Part shown: positions 25,704-37,115 of the stretch, one piece after another | Layout of the letters: every line of letters starts with the position of its first letter | Position numbering within the stretch: position 1 is the stretch's first letter | NCBI GenBank assembly: GCA_028829895.1 | Contig: CM054182.1 | Location: forward strand, 58,424,879-58,488,878 | Length of the DNA stretch: 64,000 bases | Direction of reading: 5' to 3' | Source: Sinotaia quadrata | Taxonomy: Eukaryota; Mollusca; Gastropoda; Architaenioglossa; Viviparidae | Notes under the pieces: model-generated | Seen by the model: the letters and a program-made list of their open reading frames with translations, nothing else | Told to the model about the DNA's origin: nothing | Databases searched by the model: none | Translations under genes and position numbers: made by a program

Positions 25704-27552
25704 CGAGTCCACAATTGTCAATTTCCCCGCTTCGAATTTAATGGCATTTCTTCTCCAGATACTCCCAAGTTTGAAAAATGTAGATACATTTTGTAGGCCT
25801 TGATACTGGTTACGTGTGTGAGCTAAAAGCTTTCAAGCAGACATTCATTCGACTGCACGCGTTCTTACCCGGGGTGGCAGTGTAGGCGTAGGGCAGATTG
25901 CTTATGCCGATTTGAATTTCGACTTCCCTATTCAGAGCACTTTACACCCACCTTTGCTAACGGAGTAGTGCTGGTAGTCGCCGTTAGCGGTGTTTGTGCT
26001 TTTTAAAAAACAAACCTGACCTAACAGTTAACAATTAACATACCCATGCACACAAGATTACACACACATACACGTGTCCTGGCTGAATCGCTATTCATTT
26101 TGCGTTGACTGGCATGAAGTGAGGACAATCGATTTTTTTTTTTTTGATGGTGGGGGGATAGAGTTGTTGTTGCGCATCATATTTGTTCCCCCCCCCCCCC
26201 TACGATTCTTTTTCTTTCGTCATTTACGGTGGTTAGATAAATTGGAGCCTGCCGGTTAGCTGTGAATCGAACACTGACCCAAACATCAAACTACGACTGC
26301 CTGGTTCGCGCTGACACTTGCAAAACCATCCAGCAGGAAAGACTGCTGCATTCGCCATAATAGTCAATACCGCAGACTTTCACACGGGCATCACGTGACT
26401 GGCCTGGCGGGTGAGTGCATGGCTTGTCAAGCAACTTTCACTGCGAAATCTGCAATTATTTTTTTTTAAATTCAGCCAACAGTACTCAACCTACAGCCGG
26501 TTAATGGATGAGTAAACGTTGAGCTTCTGAAGACAGCATTTAGGTCTGAGTCATGAGGACCTGGATGTTCTTGGTCGACTTGGCGAGCAGCCAATAATGG
26601 CGTCTGGCGTGGGCGAGACTGACTTGCAAACTTATAAAATGCTATTACACGGCCGAGGACACATCGTCAAAGAAATCAGAATTAGACCGGGAAAAGCAGG
26701 CAAGGGAGGACAAAAAGCAAAACATCAACAGTCTAAGATTACAAACGACAATGGGAAAACTTACGTTGATTTTATTTTCAAGACTGGATTATTCTCAGTT
26801 GTGAAAAGTATTCACAGAAGCACACACACGTACGCACGCACGCACGCACGCACACACAAACTGATGTTACTTTAACGACCCTTTCTCAGCATTAATTAAC
26901 AGAATTATTAATTATGAAGTTTGATTGAATTGAATTTAATTCTGATAGCCCCATTGTCTACTTTACTCTTCAATCTATTTATTTAATCCTACCACTTACA
27001 GTTACATATTCATATATAGCAACAAGTAGATTAGTTGACGTGCCTCTGGAATTTACAAAGTTATCTTTCCCTTTTAATTAATTAACAGCATTCATTCTTC
27101 TACGGCTCGCCCCCAGCCACTTCCTATTAATGGTCAATACAAAAATTAATTAAAATATGGGATAAGATAACAGAAAAATTAAAGTGTAAAACAATAAAGA
27201 AGAAAAATTTATTTCGAATGTGACAAGCAATTGAAACTGTTCCCCATCTGTACTGTTAGTTATTTAGAGTTTCTGTGAGTGTCTCAAGGTTAACTTAACT
27301 TGATCCTCAACTATAAGTGGACAGTACCACTGTATTGTTCACATGAAACTCCTTCGTCGGTAGCACTGATCTCCCCTCAGATCACGTGGGGTCTTAGTCA
27401 ACCAGCAGTAGTAGAAGTGAACCACAGAAAAATGAGAAGACCAAAAGGGCCAGTACTCCCTGGGTCATACGAAAGTCCCTTCTATCATACACAGGTTCCA
27501 ACCCTTTCCTTATCAGAACGTGCCGGCGTGTGAAAACGGCAGGATTGTTGTT
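25702..27552. other. No convincing gene; one ATG-started frame
   Basis: A frame at 26597-26875 begins with ATG in ATAATGG context (MASGVGETDLQTYKMLL), is basic in the middle and ends in a CA/ACGC tract. It matches nothing I know and is probably chance. Confidence 0.3.
26819..26858. repeat. (ACGC)n/(CA)n short tract
   Basis: Several ACGC units between short CA runs. Confidence 0.9.
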
Positions 27553-27600
27553 AATGTGGGGAACGCTTCCGGCTTCCGCCGCTTTCGCGCTAAAATCTAA
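27553..27600 (+). repeat. Dispersed CGCTTCCGGC element, copy 3
   Basis: GAACGCTTCCGGCTTCCGCC then GCTTTCGCGCTAAAAT. Confidence 0.65.
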
Positions 27601-27933
27601 CGGCGCACATTTATATATTTACCTGGGTCAGGGCACCATTTTGTGTGCGTTATGAGCGGAACTCAAGTATCCATATTTGGCTGTAAAGCGTCCTGTTAAC
27701 ATCACCCACCACTACGAATCACTCCAGCCCTTACGCCTCCATACTTCACGCATGGCCAACGGTCTACTACTTGTCCTTATTCCTCTGCTCGAGTGCAGTT
27801 AGGCGGTCACAGCTGACTGCACAATATCACTTTGAAGGTCAACAATATTTAAGTATCGGTTATCAAAACAGACAATTAGAGTGAAAAATAAAATAAAAAG
27901 CAAGGAGTGTAATTTGCCCCAAACACGGCCCAT

Positions 27934-27937
27934 TACA

Positions 27938-28010
<73 letters not shown>

Positions 28011-28030
28011 CACACACACACACACACACA

Positions 28031-28071
<41 letters not shown>
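27934..28071. repeat. (CA)n microsatellite, about 68 units with three interruptions
   Basis: Interruptions are one AT, one extra A and one GA step. Confidence 0.98.
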
Positions 28072-28073
<2 letters not shown>

Positions 28074-28737
28074 AAAATACTCACATACAAATTCACTGAT
28101 TGTGTAGTTTGATTACACACTGAACAAATGATAATTGTGGGGAGTTTAAAAATCATGCACATAACAAATAAAGGAAATATATCACAACTGAATTTCGAGA
28201 GTCAGTGTATAACTAAATGATCACAGCTGCACTGTTGCAAGACTGATATGCAGTAAGAGTGTAACTCAGATGAATCTGCAACATACTAACTGAAAGCCGC
28301 CAGGTGACGCTTGTGGAGCAACAAGGGAGATCACTTCCTTTCTGTGTACAGGTGGTCAGAGCTAAAGCAGATTTATTCAGTGACAAATTGCACTTTAAAG
28401 CAAGCAGCCAACGATGTTAACAAATGATTTCCTGTCTCTGAGCAGTAAAGTTGAACCAACGAAACGGTGCACCTTTTGTACACCACAAACAATCGATCTC
28501 AATTCATTCTTCAAATGCCTCTGGCAAGAGAACACTATGTTGTAAAAAAAGAATTCATTGAGCCGTGACAATAAGTACCGAATAGCAGCTGATACAGTAA
28601 GAATTACAAAATGTTATGCCCGAAGATAATGAAATAATATAGTAAAAATTAAAAAAAATAATAATGCATACAGTTATGAATCAATAGACACACATCTCGA
28701 GAAACAATTGACTTAGTTATGTATATGTGGCTGGGCG

Positions 28738-29600
28738 TATGCATAGGATAGACATTGGAGCCAGTACTTCTTTCTATTGTAGGTATAGAATAGACACTTG
28801 AGCCAGTACTTCTTTCTATTGTAGGTATAGAATAGACACTTGAGCCAGTATTTCTCTCTATTATAGGCATAGAATAGACACTTGAGCCAGTATTTCTCTC
28901 TATTATAGGCATAGAATAGACACTTGAGCCAGTATTTCTCTCTCTTGTAGGCATAGAATAGACACTTGAGCCAGTATTTCTCTCTCTTGTAGGCATAGAA
29001 TAGACACTTGAGCCAGTATTTCTCTCTATTGTAGGCATAGAATAGACACTTGAGACAGTATTTCTCTCTATTGTAGGCACAGAATAGACACTTGAGCAAG
29101 TATTTCTCTCTATTGTAGGCATAGAATAGACACGAGACAGTATTTCTCTCTATTGTAGGCATAGAATAGACACTTGAGCAAGTATTTCTCTCTATTGTAG
29201 GCACAGAATAGACACTTGAGCAAGTATTTCTCTCTATTGTAGGCATAAGATAAAGACTGCGGCAAGTATTTATTTCTATTGTAGACATAAGATAAAGACT
29301 GCGGCAAGTATTTATTCCTATTGTAGACATAAGATAAAGACTGCGGCAAGTATTTATTTCTATTGTAGACATAAGATAAAGACTGCGGCAAGTATTTATT
29401 CCTATTGTAGACATAAGATAAAGACTGCGGCAAGTATTTTTCTCTATTGTAGGCATAGAATAGACACTTGAGACAGTATTTCTCTCTATTATAGGTATAG
29501 AATAGACACTCGAGACAGTATTTCTCTCTATTGTAGGCACAGAATAGACACTTGAGCCAGTATTTCTCTCTATTGTAGACATAGGCTAGAAATAAGAGCA
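28738..29600. repeat. Minisatellite, 42-bp unit, about 20 copies, two subfamilies
   Basis: The main unit is GTAGGCATAGAATAGACACT then TGAGCCAGTATTTCTCTCTATT. Five copies at about 29235-29440 belong to a second subfamily (ATAAGATAAAGACTGCGGCA). As 42 is a multiple of three, the minus strand stays open for 289 codons, reading like TIERNTGSSVYS. It is open in two frames and one copy has a 2-bp deletion, so it is a repeat rather than a gene. Confidence 0.95.
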
Positions 29601-30693
29601 GGCATTTTTCTCTACCGGGCCTTCTTTACTGGTGACTTATGATTAAACAATGACTTGACAATAGTCTTAAGTATATAAACAGGATGTTGTTTTCCCCTTT
29701 GAATCCTCGTCCCCGTCCTCCACCAGTCAAAAACTTCTTGTAATTGGAGTCATACTTCGTTTTAAACAAACTTTCTCAAGAAAACTGGCCTGCACGTTTC
29801 TTGACTGTCAAACCTTGACTTGGATAGGCGGGCTGAGCTCTTTCACAATTATATTTTAGCGTGGAGTGATTTAACAAAAAGCATAACTCAACTAAAATGA
29901 CTCCTCTTTACGGAATTTGGCGACGTCAAGTTTTCTACCACCACTACCACCAAACCAAAGTGCCACTCGTAAAGTCCTTCCTATATAGAAATTCTGGAGT
30001 CGACACTGTTTATAGACTTTATCTTACATCTGAAATCAATACGTATAGTAATTTGCTAGAGTGGCATTTTTTTTTTAAATGCCAGTCTTGCAGATCAGTA
30101 GACCATATTAAAGAATTCACATATTTATAGAGAAAAACGTTACTGCAAAAGAACTAATAATAGCCGGTCTGTGAGTATTCTTAAGAAGCATTTGTGCTTG
30201 TGTTTAGTTGACCGGGCACAATTTAAACTCAATAACTAATCAGCAACTTTGCGGGCTGACCGCACCATTTTAGCGGGATTTGTCCGGCGATCAGAGAAAG
30301 AAGTTAACAGTTCAAGTTAATATTTTCACTGTGAAAGGGGAAGGGGCTATAGATTAAACAGAAGTATTTCAGTTTACTCTTCCTTCCACCCACCCTCGCC
30401 AAATAAAACTAGTAACTGGGACTGGTTATATTTGACGCCCTAAGGTTCAACTTTGTAAGCCATGTTGTTATTGAAGTATAATGTGAGCCACCTTTAGAAA
30501 AATTGCTTGAATTCTGTTACGCTATCAGCAGTATTTTCCGGTTAAGTGAATTTATTTAGTCAATCTCCAGGCAAAGAATCGCACATATCTATAAATGATA
30601 GGGGGGAAAAAGAACCTCATAATAAATTTATAATACATATAAAGTGCATGTCATTTATCGGCATTAGTGACATATTGGAACACCAGCATAAAA

Positions 30694-30695
<2 letters not shown>

Positions 30696-30725
<30 letters not shown>
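30696..30725. repeat. (CA)n microsatellite
   Basis: About 15 units. Confidence 0.95.
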
Positions 30726-30727
<2 letters not shown>

Positions 30728-31214
30728 AGCCAATACGACATTATTATTAACAACAGGCTAAAATGAAATGAATTGACGCTCTTATCGCGTCTGAGATCAG
30801 TGTATAAATGCAATGTCCGAAAAGAAGAAAAAAAGACGCGTCACTTATTCTTTGATTATTCGTCTGTTTGAACTCGATGTTGACTGCAGTATCCGAAATA
30901 GAGACACGGTGCCAGAAAAACGTACAATTAACGTACGCTTTGGTCGTTGTTCTTTGAGATAGAAACGGTGGAAAAGTTACACTTTTTAACGTAGGATATA
31001 TGTCTGGTTTTCTTAGCACTCTGTCCGTGCCTGCAGGCCAAGTGCTGAGATTAATTTATCTAGGAAATTAAAAAAAAAAGTATCAATGTCAATGACGTCA
31101 CAAACGCTTATTTGCCCAGGAAAAAAAAATCCAGCGCTATCAAGTCTGTCGCGCACATTTCCCAAGAGTCCGGTCGACAATACTGATCGATAGACCTAAT
31201 ATTTATGATGGAAA

Positions 31215-31230
31215 TACACACACATACATA

Positions 31231-31261
<31 letters not shown>
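31215..31261. repeat. (CA)n microsatellite with ATACATACA lead
   Basis: Short imperfect lead followed by about 15 CA units. Confidence 0.95.
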
Positions 31262-31262
<1 letters not shown>

Positions 31263-31476
31263 TTAAGATATTTAGACAAACAGTCATGCATACATGCACG
31301 ATGTTGAAAAAGAAACGCAATCCATGGGCAATGCATGCTTATTAGTAAATTACACAAACTATTGAATATGCTCTGCACATAAATGTATTCAGTAAATCAT
31401 GTTATCCAACACATTTCTCAATGCTTCAATTGATATTTCAATAACAACAACTATTATTATAATTTCGGTAATACTC

Positions 31477-31514
31477 ATTATACAGGGGGTTGCTTTTTGA
31501 ACACCCCGTATAAT
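31477..31514. repeat. Short inverted repeat resembling mariner-type transposon ends
   Basis: ATTATACAGGGGGT and, in reverse, ATTATACGGGGTGT flank about 10 bases. Many Tc1/mariner elements end in a motif of the type ATACAGGGTGTTC. No transposase is visible nearby. Confidence 0.45.
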
Positions 31515-32583
31515 ACAATATTAGAGGTTAAAGGGATATTACTTTTTGTCTCCTTTCGGGTTGCAGTGATGGGTTTATAGTCATCCCATTAGTAAAACCC
31601 AAATCAAAATATTTTATCACCAGCATTACAGATTGATTTTTTTTAAAAAATCAAATTTAATGACATAAAGACATGATAGTCTAAGGTAGGTAACTCTGGA
31701 ACACCTTATCCGCTTAGGACTAAATAAGATATTCTGAAAATAATGATTCAATAGTTGAATTATCGAACGTACACGTTTTTTGTTGACAAAATGACCGTTT
31801 CTAGTTAAATAAGGGATGTTTTGGCAAGTAATCTATTTGAATATGTTCCCCACTGGCGTTCCAGCCGACCGTAAAAAGTAAATAACATAGTCACGAATTC
31901 ATCCGAACATTGAACTCAACCTTTGTAGCTATAAATATCACAACAGCCACTAACCCCATAAACTTTCAACTAACGTTAGTTACGACATCCATTACAAACC
32001 AACACAACGATTAGTGTCGAAACGTTCACCGATCGCTTTCATCGATGCCTAAACAACCAATTTTATACTGTCGTGCCCTACTGCACGTTCTAGCCCGAAG
32101 CTAAATGTTCTGACGACATTTCCATAAAGGTCCTCATAAAAGCATTTCCGGTTTAAATGTCACTGACATCTGTAGAGAGTTGGCAGGTAAAAGCTCGGCA
32201 GGGAGAGTGGAGGTGGTACTTGGAACTGAACAAGCAGTAGAAGTAGTGCCAATGACTATTTCAAATGGTGTTCTGCACTAATTTGGGTTCCATCGAAGGT
32301 GGATGGGTACTAGAGAAATTAAAAATTATAAGCTATTCATGGTCGAATTTTTTAAGGATGATTAAGGGAACTACATTAACAATATTTTTTATATGTTTAT
32401 TTTTAAAACATTGTGCTTGTGTGTGTGAGATATTTTACATTCAGTATATATAGACCTAAATAATAGATCTCGAGTTAACTAAAATAAAGTAATATCAGTA
32501 GAAAAATAAATAAAACTGTTCTAAAAATACGCAAATTGATTAATTAAATGGTGTGAATATATTTATCTATCTCTTCCTCTGTC

Positions 32584-32588
<5 letters not shown>

Positions 32589-32627
<39 letters not shown>
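32589..32627. repeat. (TG)n microsatellite
   Basis: About 19 units. Confidence 0.96.
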
Positions 32628-32633
<6 letters not shown>

Positions 32634-33184
32634 CATGACGATATTCCAAGGATATATCATTTGTTTGCATGTATCATTCGGTATTTAATAGCATTATCAT
32701 TATTGCACACTCATCTATCCAAAAGCTAGTAAGTTTCACTTTGTACATCGTCAGACTTAGACTATTACTACAGGCTATGCTATTTCCTGGCGTTACTGAT
32801 TCAGAGGCTGCCTGTTATTATGTAACTCACAGCGACAATCCCTGTCTTTCTAACTTTGCTAGATTACACGGACTTTTCATTTGTGTCATTTTATTCTGCC
32901 TGTAATTGTCCTACTCATTTCACACATACTACGAAAACTCCGAAAACAATTTGAAAGCAAGAAACGTGTATATATACATGATTGGAATAAATAGCCACAT
33001 TTAATTAACAATCCTCACCATAAGCATAATTAATGATCAAACTGACATTTTAAAGCACCACGACCAGCCTTCCACCATTTTGTTTCCCTCATCAGACAGC
33101 AGAGAACAACAATTTAATGTACTTAATCTAACAATAAAACATTAACTCTCTAAAACATATACTGTTGACTACAATCATAAAAAT

Positions 33185-33425
33185 TAAACATTAAAATAGT
33201 CTTTGTTGTCTGTACTTGTCACTACTATGGTTATTTCATTAAGTTCAGGTTTATATCTACACTATGTTAGTTTTTCATATAGACTTTGCTGTCTCTCTTG
33301 TGGTTATTAATTAAATTCAGGCTCATATTTACACTATGTTAGTTTTTCATATAGTCTTTGCTGTTTCTACTGTGGTTATTTGATTACGTTCAGTTTCATA
33401 TCTGCACTGCTTTAGTTCTTTATGC
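33185..33425. repeat. Tandem repeat, about 75-bp unit, three copies
   Basis: Copies contain AGTCTTTGCTGTCTCT, GTGGTTATTTCATTAAGTTC and CTACACTATGTTAGTTTTTC. Confidence 0.85.
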
Positions 33426-33689
33426 ACACTTCCAACTTTCACCTAACAAATGTCTGGAGGAGAATATGCATTAATTGATTAATTCAAAATCATAATAATA
33501 AAATGGGTATTTATTGGCTCTATTTCTTCACAGAACCCGAACCCTATTCATGATTCCTATGCTCAATGTCCCTGAGTTAGGGAGAGTGTGAGGATTAATC
33601 AGGAAAAATATCTCGTTGACCTCAAATGGGCTCGAAATGAATTCATTTTGTGTGCAAGGGCTTGAGTCTTTATCGTGATGCCTGCAAAG

Positions 33690-33832
33690 GAGAAAGTTTG
33701 AAGGAAGGAAAAGTTTGGAAGTTTGAAAGGAAGGAAGAAAGTTTGGAAGTAATGAATGAAATATGGAAGTTTGGAAGGAATGTAGTTTGGAGGGAAGGAA
33801 GTTTGGAAGGAAGGAAGGAAGCAAAGCAAGCA
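33690..33832. repeat. GGAAGTTTGGAAGGAAGGAA purine tract
   Basis: Irregular repeats of GGAAGTTTGGAA and GGAAGGAA. Confidence 0.9.
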
Positions 33833-33994
33833 AAAAATAAATGAAATATAATTACAGTCTGCTACCGATTTTCGTCATTCTGCCATATAGAATGTTGTCT
33901 GACGTCATCATCCAGATACATACACAGTCAAACAACTGAGAAATTAGTAATGGAGTATCAACAGTTCTTATTGAGCATTTGTACCACCTATCTT

Positions 33995-34440
33995 CCTGGA
34001 TTAAATCTTTGTCACTGAACCTTGAATTAAGTCCCTTCCATCGAACCCTGAATTAAATCCCTTCCACTAAACACTGGATTAACCCGTTCACTGTCTGTGG
34101 TATATATGCTTTACCACAAAAACGGGTCACTTTTTATAGTTGACCTATTTATATAAAACAACCAATCAGTTACTTTTTAAATTCCTTAACACATTTCTAA
34201 ACTACAGAGTATCTTGGATTTTTTAAAATCACTTTATAAATAAGGTTTTTTTTAAATATTTTAGTACACTGACCCATTCCATTGTCACTAGCGAAAACAT
34301 ACTGACAGCGAACAGTGAGCAGCCCCCCCAAAAAAAAACAACAACAGAACCCTGGATTAAGTCCCTTCTACTGAACCCTTGATTAAATCTCTTTCAATAA
34401 GCCCTGGATTAAATCCCTTTCGTTGAACCCCGAGTTCAGC
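33995..34440. repeat. Interrupted repeat of CCTGGATTAAATCCCTTCCA
   Basis: Three copies lie at about 34010-34090 and three or four at about 34350-34440. Unrelated AT-rich sequence (34.1-34.35 kb) separates them. Confidence 0.8.
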
Positions 34441-35305
34441 TGTTGTTCATACACCAATCCAGTCTACAGCCAAGCTGGTGGGAGTGATTTTATCATTATG
34501 ACCAACAGTTCCTGGTACACCAGTCACCCAGTACCTAGGTTCAAAACTTTGGTCCACAACTGATCCGAGCACAGCCAGACCCATATGGCAGAGGCATGTT
34601 TTCAGTACTTAAATTTAACAGCAAAGTGAACTGCTTAGATGTACAATCCCACCCACCCCTACGGATTAAAAAAAAATTCCCCCCCCCCTCACATTTTTGT
34701 TAGTTGATTGAATACCGTTTACAACTACCACATCCACTGTAATCTTGCCTTCATTGGGCAGTTTGCTTTCCATCTACTATTGTCTCAAGCTTCAATTAAG
34801 CCAAAATTCTGTCCCACGATTAGTTCAAATCTTTCACAGAGATTTGTCTAAGTAATTACTGTTTCCAGCATACATTCCTTCATAGTTCAAACCTAAATTA
34901 ACTACTCTTGCTCAGCATTCCCATCCAATAAGTCAAACCCACACCTGGCACTCAACTGTCGGCTTAAAATCCCATCTGGTTATTTATAAACTCCAGAAAA
35001 AAACTAACCCTTAAGCATTATTTATTTATTCTAGTAGTAGGAAAATCATGTCTACACATAATTTATTATAGCAATACTAGTAACTAAATACTGAAATGAA
35101 TATTATAAATAAGGGAGGGGTTCACTGTCACAGGATATATATCCACTCTATCTCTTTATCTCTCTACCTATCTGTCCATCTATTACTTTATGAGTCATTC
35201 TATCCAGATATCTATTTGTCTGTCTGCATGTTTGATTATCTGTTTATGGGCGTGTCGAGTGTGCAAATATATGTATAAAGAAAGAAAGCAAGAAAGAAAA
35301 GAAAG

Positions 35306-35360
<55 letters not shown>

Positions 35361-36834
35361 AAATTAGCTTACACTTCGTGTAATAAAAATTATTTCTTTA
35401 AAAAAGACACTTTATAAAAGCTTACTACTATTATTATTGTATAAGGAATTAGGCCCTGTTGCATCATTACACAGAAATTAGAATCCAATGATCATTTGTA
35501 AACGAAGAGAAATAAATGTATTTATAAGATTTATACAGAAACATTTTAGCTGCCTATATCGTGATTTTGTTTTAACATTCAATATTTTTTCATTATTTAT
35601 TCTGTTTCGAAATAAATAGAATGTGACACTAGCTACCCTTACTTTTCAGTTTGACTGAAATTGCTACTATAGTATTCAGAAACGCGTGAGTAACCTGTGA
35701 AATTACACTGTCGCTTACATGTAGACATATTAATGTCCGTGTGTGTGTGTGTGTGTGATCATTAAACCCAGTTCATTCAACAAGCACTCGATATCATCTG
35801 AAAAGTTCACCTACATGCCGTACGCACATTATAAACACACGCACGCAAGATTACATTACTTCGCGGGGACTGGGCGAGCCTATATTTGCGTCAGCAGGGG
35901 TAGGTAGGTTAGGCCAAGTAATCAATTTAATGCATAAACAAGGATAATTAACCTAGCACCGTTTTACGAGTGACTCAGACAAAAACAAATTGAGTCAGTT
36001 ACTGTTCACTTTCAGTGTCACTGAGGTAGCAAACAACAATTGGCAGCTTCAATCGATTGACACGTCTACTGCAATTTGTTGATAGAAGACCGAATTGTAT
36101 CAGGACCGCTTGGTGCTAGCAGACACGCACGCAATATACAATATAAATTTAAAAACTTAAAATCACATGATCACATTTAACACATGGTGGCTGACTGCTT
36201 TCCACATCTGTAAATTGTTCATCGATTCCAAGTGTACAAGCATTTCCGGAAACAAGTATAAGAAAATATTGAACTAACTCAAAGAGCAAGAATTAAAGTT
36301 TCTGAAAGGTTAATGAAAAGTTTGGGTAAGTGTCATACTGTTTGAGAGCCAAAGTCACGTTGTAGAAACGATAATATCTGAGTTAATTTACTGGGTGTTC
36401 TTTATTTTAGGCCCTCAGGACTGCCATTCGTCTTCGATCTAGTTTTTTTTTTTTTTTTTTTTAACAAAAATTCGTTCGCCTGTAAAATTAATTAAAATAA
36501 TTGCACGCGCCAATATTTTGGTTATAAAAAAAAATGTCCATCTGACCGTTTTCGTATAGAAAACAAAAGGCAGAGAATGTTATCTGGGAATTTCCGAGGT
36601 AGTGGCAGAAGTAGTTTTCTTCTTTAATTTTATAATAATTATAACATCCTCTTTATTTAAATATATTATACTACTACTAATAATAATAATAAAGAGGACC
36701 TAATATAGCATAACATTTTATGAAAGTTGTAAGCACTTTTTAACACCTACACATAATGCATATTTTACAATGAAGGTCCACATAGAAATTGATTTTTCAG
36801 CACAAAAACCCCCCAACAATTATTGCTTGCATAA

Positions 36835-36837
<3 letters not shown>
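34441..36837. other. No gene seen
   Basis: Holds the AAAG tract, a short TG tract near 35740 and a run of 20 T near 36442. Confidence 0.45.
35277..35363. repeat. (AAAG)n microsatellite
   Basis: Tetranucleotide purine tract, irregular at first and then regular for about 50 bases. Confidence 0.97.

Positions 36838-36902
<65 letters not shown>
36838..36902. repeat. (CA)n microsatellite, last long dinucleotide tract in the window
   Basis: About 32 uninterrupted units. I see no comparable tract to its right. Confidence 0.97.
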
Positions 36903-36904
<2 letters not shown>

Positions 36905-37048
36905 ATGGATTATCACAAATTATATATATGCTTTTTGTGTAAAGTCGTACTTCTAGCTGGCCACAAATGAAATGCACAAGTCTGACTTTTGTGTAAAGTG
37001 GAACTTAACGACTTAATTAATGTCCATGCATGATTATTTGAGACTATA

Positions 37049-37115
37049 GCGGAGTAAATTTGCCAGTCCCTATTTCTAAACTGAATTGTTATATAATTTG
37101 TTAAATGTCAAAGTG
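37049..37115 (+). repeat. Dispersed repeat, copy 2 of a 65-bp element
   Basis: GGAGTAAATTTGCCAGTCCC through TTGTTAAATGTCAAAG; same orientation as the copy at 22971. Confidence 0.8.

Larger units (their letters stand above)
29601..33184. other. No gene seen
   Basis: AT-rich DNA with CA/TG tracts and the mariner-like inverted repeat at 31477. Confidence 0.45.

Noticed and set aside
25481..25721. Long Cys/Val and Thr/His frames over CA/TG tracts
   Set aside because: Pure microsatellite translation; the same applies to those at 17.7, 19.1, 19.7, 27.9 and 36.8 kb.
26230..26310. GTGAATCGAAC resembling a tRNA T-loop on the minus strand
   Set aside because: No A box, acceptor stem or anticodon arm can be drawn around it.
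28713..29582. 289-codon frame on the minus strand
   Set aside because: It is the translation of a 42-bp tandem repeat, open in more than one frame.
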